A DNA stretch of 64,000 bases from positions 171,001 through 235,000 of the forward strand of contig WEDG01001030.1 of NCBI GenBank assembly GCA_017591395.1, written 5' to 3'. The translations under genes were made by a program, and so were the position numbers. Below the pieces are notes generated by a model that worked only from the letters and a program-made list of their open reading frames with translations, did no database searches and was not told the origin of the DNA. Source of the DNA: Schistocephalus solidus (taxonomy: Eukaryota; Platyhelminthes; Cestoda; Diphyllobothriidea; Diphyllobothriidae). Shown here in pieces: positions 42,408 through 53,800 of the stretch. How positions within the stretch are numbered: the stretch's first letter is position 1; every line of letters starts with the position of its first letter.

Positions 42408-45400
42408 GTGGCGAAGAATAATAGAATTCAACTGCCGCCCAACACTCTGGACCCATTTATTGACCTCTCAACCGGCACTGTCCGAGCTTTCGACCGCAGA
42501 AGCCGTAGGATATTACTAAACTCGCGGATCCAGAACGGCCGTCTATACTTCTCCGATGGTCGATGGGCAGACCTATCCAATTGCGCTGGATTCCTTCAGG
42601 AGGCCGAGGGAGTGGAAGCGATTCTTTCAGTTGATCTCCTTGAAGGGCAACACCACTCTAAGGGACGCCGAAACCGACAAAGTGCTAGCCACGGGCGATA
42701 CATCCCACGCGATTGACTTCGCATCCATTAAGGAGCTCAAGGGCAAGATTGGTTTGGAGATCAAAATTGCAAAGACAACAGTATATGTGGACGTATGCAG
42801 TGGAAAATTATCCCTAGTACTTGCCGACACGCAAGAGGAGCAGGAGGAGAAGAAATTGAAAGCATAGAAAACGGCCTTCTAAGGACTAAAAGCGGGAAGG
42901 TTGTGAATATGCCACTACGAGTGAGAAATCCCAATTATCTTATGATGTTGGACGCAAAAACAGGAGCAATAGGCATTTACCAAGCAGATACCGGAGAACA
43001 ACACGCCATGATAAAATATCCTAAGAGAAGTGACAAGGCCGACAAAATACAAACAACCGAACAAAAACAAGAAAAAAAACAGCAAGAAGGAGGACAAAGA
43101 AAAGAAAATGAAATATACAAGAAGGAAACAACGGAAAAAACCAAAGGTCAAACACCAGAGGAAAGAAACGAAAACGAAGGCACAAAAGAAAGCAAGGCCG
43201 AAAACATAAAAGCTGAAGAAAAGGAAATAAAAAACAGAAAGAAAAAGAGAAATAGGACATAAAATTCCAAAACGCATAGCAGATAATATAACAGAGCAGC
43301 AAAATGAAGACGCAAATAAGGAAACAAACACCCAAAAATATACGTCTGCAGCTAACAAAATCACGCTAGCGAGTGAAGCCAGTCTGCCTTCAGAGAGCAC
43401 CAGCACCTCAGAACTGGCAGCAGGAGGAAAAGAGACCTCCAAATCAGTCACCACATCTGGCCCTGTTGTTACACTTACGTCCGAGGCAGAGCAGGAGCCT
43501 TCCTCCATGTCGGAGCTGGTGACACAGGCAACCGCATCATCATCGTCATCTGCACCGACAACAGAAAAACCTTTGCGGAGCAGCGAGGAGTGGACGATGA
43601 CTGAGGCTTCCTTAACCACCGATTCTAGCCCAGTGAAGACGACCGATGAAATGGCTGAGGCGATTGTGGACAAGAGCCAAACAGAGGCCCTCATCGACGC
43701 CACAATCGCAAGTACTATAACTGACCATGTCTCCACTACGAGCAGCCCTGCATCTGAAGCTACTTCGCCTCCAGAGAGCACCAGCGCCTCAGAACTGGAA
43801 GCAGGAGGAGAAGAGACCTCCGATTCAGTCACCACATCTGGCAATGCTGATACACCTACGTCCGAGGCAGAGCAGGAGCCTTCCTTTATGTCGGAGTTGG
43901 TAACACAGGCAACCGCGTCATCATCCTCATCTGCACCGACAACAGAAACACCTTTGCACATCAGTGAGGAGTGGACGATGACTGAGGCTTCCTCAACCCC
44001 TGATTCTAGCCCAGTGACGACGACCGAGGAAATGGCTGAGGCGATTGTGGACAAGAGCCAAACAGAGGCCCTTATCGACGCCACGATTGCTAGTTTTATA
44101 ACTGACCATGTCTTCTCCACGGGCAGCCCTGCATCTGAAGGTACTCTGCCTTCAGAGAGCACAAGCACCTCAGAACCTGCAGCAGGAGGAGAAGTGACCT
44201 CCGATTCAGTCACCACATCTGGCACTGCTGTTACACCTACGTCCGAGATAGAGCAGGAGCCTTCCTCCATGTCGGAGTTGACGACACAGTCAACCGCAAC
44301 ATCATCCTCATCTGCACCGACAACAAAAACAACTTTGCGCAGCAGCGAGGAGTGGACGATGACTGAGGCTTCCTCAACCACTGATTCTAGCACAGTGACA
44401 ACGGCCGAGGAAATAGATGAGGCGATTGTGGACAACAGTCAAACAGAGGCCCTCATCGACGCCAAGATCCCAAATACTATAACGGACCACGTCTCCTACA
44501 CGGTCAGCCCTGCATCTGAAGGTACTCTGCCTTCAGATAGAACAAGCACCTCAGAACCTGCAGCAGTAGGAGAAGTGACCTCCGATTCAGTCACCACATC
44601 TGGCACGGCTGTTACCCCTACGTCCAAGATAGAGCAGGAGCCTTCCTCCATGTCGGAGCTGGTGACACAGGCAACCGCATCATCATCCTCATCTGCACCG
44701 ACAACAGAAACACCTTTGCGAAGCAGCGAGGAGTGGACGATGACTGAGGCTTCCTCAACCACTGATTCTAGCCCAGTGACGACGACTGAGGAAATGGCTG
44801 AGGCGATTGTGGACAAGAGCCTAACCGAGGCCCTCATTGACGCCACGATCGCAAGTACTATAACTCACCGCGTCTATACCAAGGGCAGCCCTGCATCTGA
44901 AGCTACTATGCCTTCAGAGAGCACAAGCACCTCAGAATTTGCAGCAGGAGGAGACGTGACCTCCTATTCAGTCACCACATCTTGGACTGGTGTTACACCT
45001 ACGTCCGAGGCAGAACAGGAGCCTTCCTCCTTGTCAGAGTTGGTGACACAGGCAACCGCATCATCATCCTCATCTGCACCGACAACAGAAACACCTTTGC
45101 GCAGCAGCGAAAAGTGGACGATGACTGAGGCTTCCTCAACCACTGATTCTAGCCCAGTGACGACTTCCGAGGAAATGGCTGAGGCGATTGTGGACAAGAG
45201 CCAAAATGAGGCCCTCATTGACGCCAGGATCGCAAGTACTATAACTCACCACGTCTATAACACGGGCAGCCCTGCATCTGAAGCTACTCTGCCTTCAGAG
45301 AAAACAAGCACCTCAGAACCTGCAGCAGTAGGAGAACTGACCTCCGATTCAGTCACCACATCTGGCACGGCTGTTACACCTACGTCCAAGATAGAGCAGG

Positions 45401-48400
45401 AGCCTTCCTCCATGTCGGAGTTGGTGACACAGGCAACCGCATCATCATCCTCATCTGCACCGACAACAGAAACACCTTTGCGCAGCAGCGAAAAAGTGGA
45501 CGATGACTGAGGCTTCCCTCAACCACTGATTCTAGCCCAGTGACGACTTCGAGGAAATGGCTGAGGCGATTGTGGACAAGAGCCAAACAGAGGCCCTTAT
45601 CGACGCCACGATTGCAAGTACTATAACTGACCATGTCTCCACCACAGGCAGCCCTGCATCTGAAGCTACTCTACCTTCAGAGAAAACAAGCACCTCAGAA
45701 CCTGCAGCAGTAGGAGAAGTGACCTCCGATTCAGTCACCACATCTGGCACTGCTGTTACACCTACGTCCGAGATAGAGCAGGAGCCATCCTCCATGTCGG
45801 AGTTGGTGACACAGGCAACCGCATCATCATCCTCATCTGCACCGACAACAGAAACACCTTTGCGCAGCAGCGAAAAGTGGACGATGACTGAGGCTTCCTC
45901 AACCACTGATTCTAGCCCAGTGACGACGACCGAGGAAATGGCTGTTGCAATTGTGGACAAGAGCCAAACAGAGGCCCTCATTGACGCCACGATCGCAAGT
46001 ACTATAACTGACCACGTCTCCACCACGGGCAGCCCTGCATCTGAAGCTACTCTGCCTTCAGAGAGCACAAGCACCTCAGAACTTGCAACAGGAGGAGAAG
46101 AGACCTCCGATTCAGTCACCACATCTGGCACGGCTGTTACACCTACGTCCGAGATAGAGCAGGAGCCTTCCTCCATGTCAGAGTTGGTGACACAGGCAAC
46201 CGCATCATCATCCTCATCAGCACCGACAACAGAAACACCTTTGCGCAGCAGCGAAAAGTGGGCGATGACTGAGGCTTCCTCAACCACTGATTCTAGCCCA
46301 GTGACGACTTCCGAGGAAATGGCTGAGGCGATTGTGGACAAGAGCCAAACAGAGGCCCTTATCGACGCCACGATTGCAAGTACTATAACTGACCATGTCT
46401 CCACCGCAAGCAGCCCTGCATCTAAAGCTACTCCGCTTTCAGAGAGCACAAGCACCTCAGAACTTGCAGCAGTAGGAGAAGTGACCTCCGATTCAGTAAC
46501 CACATCTGGCACGGCTGTTACACCTACGTTCGAGATAGAGCAGGAGCCTTCCTTCATGTCGGAGTTGGTGACACAGGCAACCGCATCATCATCCTCATTT
46601 GCACCGACAACAGAAACACCGTTGCGCAGCAGCGAGGAGAGGACGATGACTGAGGCTTCCTCAACCACTGATTCTAGCCCAGTGACGACGACCGAGGAAA
46701 TGCCTGAGGCAATTGTGGACAAGAGCCAAACAGAGGCCGTCTTTGACGCCACGATCGCAAGTACTATAACTGACCACGTCTCCACCACGGGCAGCCCTGC
46801 ATCTGAAGCTTCTCTGCCTTCAGAGAGAACAAGCACCTCAGAACCTGCCGTAGTAGGAGAACTGACCTCCGATTCAGTCACCACATCTGGCACGGCTGTT
46901 ACACCTACGTCCGAGATAGAGCAGGAGCCTTCCTCCATGTCGGAGTTGGTGAGACAGGCAACCGCATCATCATTCTCATCTGCACCGACAACAGAAACAC
47001 CTTTGCGCAACAGCGAACAGTGGACGATGACTGAGGCTTCCTCAACCACTGATTCTAGCCCAGTGAAGACGACCGAGGAAATGGTTGAGGCGATTGTGGA
47101 CAAGAGCCAAACAGAGGCCCTCATTGACGCCACGATCGCAAGTACTATAACTCACCACGTCTCCACCACGGGCAGCCCTGCATCTGAAGCTACTCCACCT
47201 TCGAGAGCACAAGCACCTCAGAACCTGCAGCGTAGTAGGAGAACGTGACCTCCGATTCAGTCACCACATCTGGCACGGGTGTTACACCTACGTCCGAGGC
47301 AGAACAGGAGCCTTCCTCCGTGTCAGAGTTGGTGACACAGGCAACCGCATCATCATCCTCATCTGCACCGACAACAGAAACACCTTTGCGAAGCAGCGAA
47401 AAGTGGACGATGACTGAGGCTTCCCTCAACCACTGATTCTAGCCCACGTGAAAGTCGACCGAGGAAATGGTTGAGGCGATTGTGGACAAGAGCCAAACAG
47501 AGGCCCTCATTGACGCCACGATCGCAAGTACTATAACTCACCACGTCTCCACCACGGGCAGCCCTGCATCTGAAACTATCTGCCTTCAGAGAGAACAAGC
47601 ACCTCAGAACCTTGCAGCAGTAGGGAGAACTGACCTCCGATTCAGTTACCACATCTGGCACGGCTGTTACACCTACGTCCAAGATAGAGCAGGTTTCTTC
47701 CTCCATGTCGGAGTTGGTGACACAGGCAACCGCATCATCATCCTCATCTGCACCGACCACAGAAACACCTTTGCACAGCAGCGAGGAGTGGACGATGACT
47801 GAGGCTTCCTCAACCACTGATTCTAGCACAGTGACAACGGCCGAGGAAATAGATGAGGCGATTGTGGACAACAGTCAAACAGAGGCCCTCATCGACGCCA
47901 CGATCCCAAATACTATAACGGACCACGTCTCCTACACGGTCAGCCCTGCATCTGAAGGTACTCTGCCTTCAGAGAGCACAAGCACCTCAGAACCTGCAGC
48001 AGTAGGAGAAGTGACCTCCGATTCAGTCACCACATCTGGCACTGCTGTTACACGTACGTCCGAGATAGAGCAGGTTTCTTCCTCCATGTCGGAGTTGGTG
48101 ACACAGGCAACCGCATCATCATCCTCATCTGCACCGACCACAGAAACACCTTTGCACAGCAGCGAGGAGTGGACGATGACTGAGGCTTCCTCAACCACTG
48201 ATTCTAGCACAGTGACAATGACCGAGGAAATGGCTGAGGTTATTGCGGACAAGAGCCAAACAAAGGCCCTCATTGACGCCACGATCGCAAGTACTATAAC
48301 TGACCATGTCTTCTCCACGGGCAGCCCTGCATCTGAAGGTACTCTGCCTTCAGAGAGCACAAGCACCTCAGAACCTGCAGCAGTAGGAGAACTGACCTCC

Positions 48401-51400
48401 GATTCAGTTACCACATCTGGCACGGCTGTTACACCTACGTCCAAGATAGAGCAGGTTTCTTCCTCCATGTCGGAGTTGGTGACACAGGCAACCGCATCAT
48501 CATCCTCATCTGCACCGACAACAGAAACACCTTTGCGCAGCAGCGAGGAGTGGACGATGACTGAGGCTTCCTCAACCACTGATTCTAGCCCAGTGACGAC
48601 GACCGAGGAAATGGCTGAGGCGATTGTGGACAAGAGCCAAACAGAGGCCCTCATTGACGCCACGATTGCAAGTACTATAACTGACCATGTCTCCACCGCA
48701 GGCAGCCCTGCATCTGAAGCTACTCCTTCTGAGAGCACAAGCACCTCAGAACTTGCAGCAGTAGGAGAAGTGACCTCCGATTCAGTCACCACATCTGGCA
48801 CGGCTGTTACACCTACGTCCGAGATAGAGCAGGAGCCTTCCTCCATGTCGGAGTTGGTGACACAGGCAACCGCATCATCATCCTCATCTGCACCGACAAC
48901 AGAAACACCTTTGCACAGCAGCGAGGAGTGGACGATGACTGAGGCTTCCTCAACCACTGATTCTAGCACAGTGACAACGACCGAGGAAATGGCTGAGGTT
49001 ATTGCGGACAAGAGCCAAACAGAGGCCCTCATTGACGCCACGATCGCAAGTACTATAACTGACCATGTCTCCACCACGGGCAGCCCTGCATCTGAAGGTA
49101 CTCTGCCTTCAGAGAGCACAAGCACCTCAGAACCTGCAGCAGTAGGAGAAGTGACCTCCGATTCAGTCACCACATCTGGCACTGCTGTTACACCTACGTC
49201 CGAGATAGAGCAGGAGCCTTCCTCCATGTCGGAGTTGGTGACACAGGCAACCGCATCATCATCCTCATCTGCACCGACAACAGAAACACCTTTGCGCAGC
49301 AGCGAAAAGTGGACGATGACTGAGGCTTCCTCAACCACTGATTCTAGCCCAGTGACGACGACCGAGGAAATGGCTGAGGCGATTGTGGACAAGAGCCAAA
49401 CAGAGGCCCTTATCGACGCCACGATTGCAAGTACTATAACTGACCATGTCTCCACCGCAGGCAGCCCTGCATCTGAAGCTACTCCACTTTCTGAGAGCAC
49501 AAGCACCTCAGAACTTGCAGCAGTAGGAGAAGTGACCTCCGATTCAGTCACCACATCTGGCACGGCTGTTACACCTACGTCCGAGATAGAGCAGGAGCCT
49601 TCCTCCATTTCGAAGTTGGTGACACAGGCAACCGCATCATCATCCTCATTTGCACCGACAACAGAAACACCTTTGCGCAGCAGCGAGGAGTGGACGATGA
49701 CTGAGGCTTCCTCAACCACTGATTCTAGCCCAGTGACGACGACCGAGGAAATGGCTGAGGCGATTGTGGACAAGAGCCAAACAGAGGCCCCTCATCGACG
49801 CCACGATTGCAAGTACTATAACTGACCATGTCTCCACCGCAGGCAGCCCTGCATCTGAAACTACTCTGGCCATCAGAGAGCACAAGCACCTCAGAACCTG
49901 CAGCAGTAGGAGAAGTGACCGCCGATTCAGTCACCACATCTGGCACTGCTGTTACACGTACGTCCGAGGATAGAGCAGGAGCCTTCCTCCATGTCGGAGT
50001 TGGTGACACAGGCAACCGCATCATCATCCTCATCTGCACCGACAACAGAAACACCTTTGCGCAGCAGCGAGAAGTGGACGATGACTGAGGCTTCCTCAAC
50101 CACTGATTCTAGCCCAGTGACGACGACCGAGGAAATGGCTGAGGCGATTGTGGACAAGAGCCAAACAGAGGCCCCTCATCGACGCCACGATTGCTAAGTT
50201 CTTATAACTGACCATGTCTTCCACGCAGGCAGCCCTGCATCTGAAGGTACTCTGCCACTTTCAGAGAGCACAAGCACCTCAGAACCCGCAGCAGTAGGAG
50301 AAGTGACCTCCGATTCAGTCACCACATCTGGCACGGCTGTTACACCTACGTCCGAGATAGAGCAGGAGCCTTCCTCCATGTCGGAGTTGGTGACACAGGC
50401 AACCGCATCATCATCCTCATCTGCACCGACCACAGAAACACCTTTGCGCAGCAGCGAGGAGTGGACGATGACTGAGGCTTCCTCAACCACTGATTCTAGC
50501 CCAGTGACGACTTCGGAAGAAATGGCTGAGGCGATTGTGGACAAGAGCCAAACAGAGGCCCTCATTGACGCCACGATTGCAAGTACTATAACTGACCATG
50601 TCTCCACCACGGGCAGCCCTGCATCTGAAGCTACTCTGCCTTCAGAGAGCACAAGCACCTCAGAACTTGCAGCAGTAGGAGAAGTGACCTCCGATTCAGT
50701 CACCACATCTTGGACTGCTGTTACACCTACGTCCGAGATAGAGCAGGAGCCTTCCTCCATGTCGGAGTTGGTGACACAGGCAACCGCATCATCATCCCTC
50801 ATCTGCACCGACAACAGAAACACCTTTGCACAGCAGCGAGGAGTGGACGATGACTGAGGCTTCCTCAACCACTGATTCTAGCCCAGTGACGACGACCGAG
50901 GAAATGGCTGAGGCGATTGTGGACAAGAGCCAAACAGAGGCCCTCATTGACGCCACGATCGCAAGTACTATAACTGACCATGTCTCCACCGCAGGGCAGC
51001 CCTGCATCTGAAGCTAACTCTGCCTTTCAGAGAGCACAAGCACCTCAGAACTTGCAGCAGTAGGAGAAGTGACCTCCGATTCAGTCACCACATCTGGCAC
51101 TGCTGTTACACCTACGTCCGAGATAGAGCAGGAGCCTTCCTCCATGTCGGAGTTGGTGACACAGGCAACCGCATCATCATCCCTCATCTGCACCGACCAC
51201 AGAAACACCTTTGCACAGCAGCGAGGGAGTGGACGATGACTGAGGCTTCCTCAACCACTGATTCTAGCCCAGTGACGACGACCGAGGAAATGGCTGAGGC
51301 GATTGTGGACAAGAGCCAAACAGAGGCCCTTATCGACGCCACGATTGCAAGTACTATGACTGACCACGTCTCCACCGCAGGCAGCCCTGCATCTGAAGCT

Positions 51401-52512
51401 ACTCCGCCTTCAGAGAGCACAAGCACCTCAGAACCTGCAGCAGGAGGAGAAGTGACCTCCGATTCAGTCACCACATCTGGCACTGCTGTTACACCTACGT
51501 CCGAGGCAGAACAGGAGCCTTCCTCCATGTCGGAGTTGGTGACACAGGCAACCGCATCATCATCCTCATCTGCACCGACAACAGAAACACCTTTGCACAG
51601 CAGCGAGAAGTGGACGATGACTGAGGCTTCCTCAACCACTGATTCTAGCCCAGTGACAACGACCGAGGAAATGGCTGAGCCGATTGTGGACAAGAGCCAA
51701 AACAGAGGCCCTCATCGACGCCACGATCGCAAGTACTATAACTGACCACGTCTCCACCACGGGCAGCCCTGCATCTGAAGCTACTCTGCCTTCAGAGAGC
51801 ACAAGCACCTCAGAACTCTGCAGCAGTAGGAGAAGTGACCTCCGATTCAGTCACCACATCTGGCACTGCTGTTACACCTACGTCCGAGATAGAGCAGGAG
51901 CCTTCCTCCATGTCGGAGTTGGTGACACAGGCAACCGCATCATCATCCTCATCTGCACCGACAACAGAAACACCTTTGCACAGCAGCGAGGAGTGGACGA
52001 TGACTGAGGCTTCCTCAACCACTGATTCTAGCCCAGTGACGACGACCGAGGAATTGGCTGAGGCGATTGTGGACAAGAGCCAAACCGAGGCCCTCATCGA
52101 CTCCACGTTCGCAAGTACTATAACTGACCACGTCTCCACCACGGGCAGCCCTGCATCTGAAGGTACTCTGCCTTCAGAAAGCACAAGCACCACAGAACCT
52201 GCAGCAGGAGGAGAAGTGACCTCCGATTCAGTCACCACATCTTGGACTGGTGTTACACCTACGTCCGAGGCAGAACAGGAGCCTTCCTCCATGTCGGAGT
52301 TGGTGACACTGGCAACCGCATCATCGTCCTCATCAGCACCAACAGCAGCATCAGACGCGGTCAGCAGCGAGGAGTGGACGACGACTGAAGCTGCCTTCAC
52401 CACTGATTCAAGCGCAGTCAATGGGTTATCACCGCCATCTACCCCTTCTTCGTCCTTCAGCTCTCCGTCTTCCCTTCTTCTTTCCTCTTCGCTCTCGGAC
52501 CATCCTCCGACT
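42408..52512 (+). CDS. Exon 7: FIDL beta module, charged linker and mucin-like repeats (frame broken)
   Basis: Acceptor GCGTAG and a codon-boundary start give VAKNNRIQLPPNTLDPFIDL. Residues 1 to about 190 form a beta-rich module homologous by eye to exon 8: FIDLSTGTVRAFDRR, then VEAILSVDL, AETDKVLATG, VDVCSGKL, ENGLLRTKSGKVV and MMLDAKTGAIGIYQ. The pieces lie in different frames, so indels are needed near 42645 and 42850, and again near 43240. A Lys/Glu/Gln-rich linker (about 43020-43330) follows, then the 24-fold Ser/Thr-rich repeat array, with about ten more single-base frame changes, finishing in the frame it began in. The end at 52512 is a CT|GTGAGA donor on a codon boundary. A stalk-like O-glycosylated surface or secreted protein is inferred. 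The family is not recognised. About 3,300 residues if frame-corrected; a decayed copy cannot be excluded. Confidence 0.65.
43372..52420 (+). repeat. 381-bp tandem array encoding 127-residue mucin-like units
   Basis: Counting the block ATGTCGGAGTTGGTGACACA (with variants), units start at 43507, 43888, 44269, 44650, 45031, 45412, 45794, 46175, 46556, 46937, 47320, 47705, 48086, 48467, 48845, 49226, 49607, 49991, 50378, 50759, 51144, 51527, 51910 and 52291. Spacing is mostly exactly 381 (127 codons). One unit is a codon short (378) and eight deviate by 1-6 bases. Each unit contains SELVTQATASSSSSAPTTET, EEWTMTEASSTTDSSPVTTT, EEMAEAIVDKSQTEALIDAT, ITDHVSTTGSPASEATLPSE and SDSVTTSGTAVTPTSE. Ser, Thr and Ala dominate with regular Glu, and Cys is absent, as in O-glycosylated stalks. 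Units look highly similar, implying recent homogenisation. Confidence 0.95.
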
Positions 52513-52889
52513 GTGAGACATTTCTTTTTGTTTGCTTTTTGCTTGCCTTCTTCTTTCGTTTTTCATTTACGTCTGATTTGTTGCTTCAGTTTCTTTATCT
52601 TTTTGTTTCGTTTGCCGACTTTATTTCCGTTTTTTCTGCACTGCTGCTTTTTCTTATCCATTTTCGCGTTTCCTCACTCGGGAACTTGCTCAGCTTTTCG
52701 GCACCTTTTTTTCTCGCAGTCGTATTACACGCTTTTGGATTTATCAATTTTTCAGCTATCTGTTCTTTTTTTATTCTGTTTGTTATTTTCTGATATATTT
52801 TTACAAGATAATTCACGCTGTGCTATATCTTTTTTTCTTCTTTCGTTCCCCCGCTCTGATAATTTTTCCTTTCCGCACTTAAATTGCAG
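52513..52889 (+). other. Pyrimidine-rich intron segment after the repeat array
   Basis: From 52440 to 52880 the plus strand is strikingly C/T-rich. It stays open in the array's frame and would encode an implausible Phe/Leu/Cys/Ser run. The donor at 52513 (GTGAGA) and the acceptor at 52888-52889 (TTAAATTGCAG) make it a better intron than coding sequence. Confidence 0.5.
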
Positions 52890-53024
52890 ATGGTGGGTAT
52901 TTGGATGGTTCTTCTTTATGTTCTCCTCCGCTCCTTGTATGCAATCTCCGTTTTGCTGTGTTGGTTGCACATACGGTCACCTTTTTCAATTTTAAATAGC
53001 TGGTTTTCAAAAAGTGTCAGTTAA
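52890..53024 (+). CDS. Candidate alternative terminal exon with a hydrophobic segment
   Basis: After the acceptor AAATTGCAG, splicing from the 52512 donor continues on a codon boundary for 44 codons to TAA. The peptide starts MVGIWMVLLYVLL, then RSLYAISVLLCWLHI, and ends SILNSWFSKSVS. About 25 hydrophobic residues with an internal Arg could act as a membrane anchor, giving a short membrane-bound form of the mucin-like protein. The competing choice is to splice the same donor to 58797, which is also on a codon boundary. Evidence is splice sites, phase and hydrophobicity only. No nearby AATAAA was seen. Confidence 0.35.
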   Translation: MVGIWMVLLYVLLRSLYAISVLLCWLHIRSPFSILNSWFSKSVS

Positions 53025-53133
53025 GTCACCCTATCGGTATCCTGTTTGAAACCTAACTTTTATTAACTCCTGGTTGATAAACTTCCCATGAGGGGATCTA
53101 ATGTCAAAAACCGCGATCTATGTCTGTAGGGAA

Positions 53134-53450
53134 GCCTTGTATGGCAGCCTAAATTGGACACGAGTAAGGTAACCGCCCGGGTCGCTTTAAAATAGGTGGA
53201 ATTAAGGTAAAATTCAGAAGGGTTAAAGGTACCGGTGCCTTACAGCTAACGCCAACCCTAACATAAAACTAAACCATATCCCTAATATTAGCCCTAGCCC
53301 TGAGCATGATCCCTAACCTTAAGCTTAAACCTAAACTTACGCTTAAACCTAACCTTAATCCTAAACATAATTTCCTTGTAATTTAGCACAAAGCCCCATG
53401 TATGGTGGGTGGTTCTCATTCCATCTCCTGTATAGGCAGCCATACAAGGC
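53134..53450 (+). mobile_element. CCTAA-array element with 16-bp terminal inverted repeats
   Basis: The best-defined copy of the family. Left end GCCTTGTATGGCAGCC (53134-53149); right end GGCAGCCATACAAGGC (53435-53450). These are inverted repeats with one mismatch in 16. The interior has degenerate units such as CCTAACCTTAA and CTTAAACCTAA (about 53245-53370), then TAATTTAGCACAAAGCCCC. At 317 bp it has no coding capacity, which fits a non-autonomous, MITE-like element. No obvious target-site duplication. Confidence 0.65.
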
Positions 53451-53559
53451 ATCACTAAAACTATTTTCTACTGAGGTTCTCCCTTTGCGACATTTGCAGG
53501 TGCTCCTCAGAGCTTGACACCAGTCCGCCTATTTGATGAGCCTCTATGTACAAGCCTTT

Positions 53560-53800
53560 ATTAAATTCCAGGGTAGGAATCAGTTAAATGCACCCTCTCT
53601 GGGTATGACAGGGGAAGAGGACAGGCCTTCCCCGTAGGTTTGGTGGCATAGCGTTACATTTCACGAAGAATAGCCTAATTCTACCTGAATCGCAGCTTTA
53701 ACCTTGATACCAATCCTTAACTTGGACCTGACCCCAACTTTTACCCAAAGTCCCCTATAATTGTATGCAGGGCCACCTATAAGAGTGGCCGTTCCTTTTA
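53560..53800 (+). repeat. Second, adjacent CCTAA-array element
   Basis: Units such as CTTTAACCTTGATACC and CCTTAACTTGGACCTGACCC (about 53695-53745) are followed by TACCCAAAGTCCCC and GGGCCACCTATAAGAGTGGCC, parallel to the tail order of the 53134 copy. It lies about 110 bases downstream in the same orientation, so a tandem duplication or nested insertion is possible. Confidence 0.45.

Noticed and set aside
42915..50157. Long minus-strand open frames (up to 613 codons) across the repeat array
   Set aside because: They mirror the plus-strand repeat. Because the unit is a multiple of three, any frame lacking a stop in one unit lacks it in all. The Val/Ser/Asp-rich products and lack of splice or start context argue for shadows of the real strand.
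51835..52995. Continuation of the array frame past 52512 into a Phe/Leu/Cys-rich 160-residue tail
   Set aside because: The tail is a translation of a pyrimidine-rich tract. A codon-boundary donor at 52513 and a good acceptor at 52889 make it more likely intronic.
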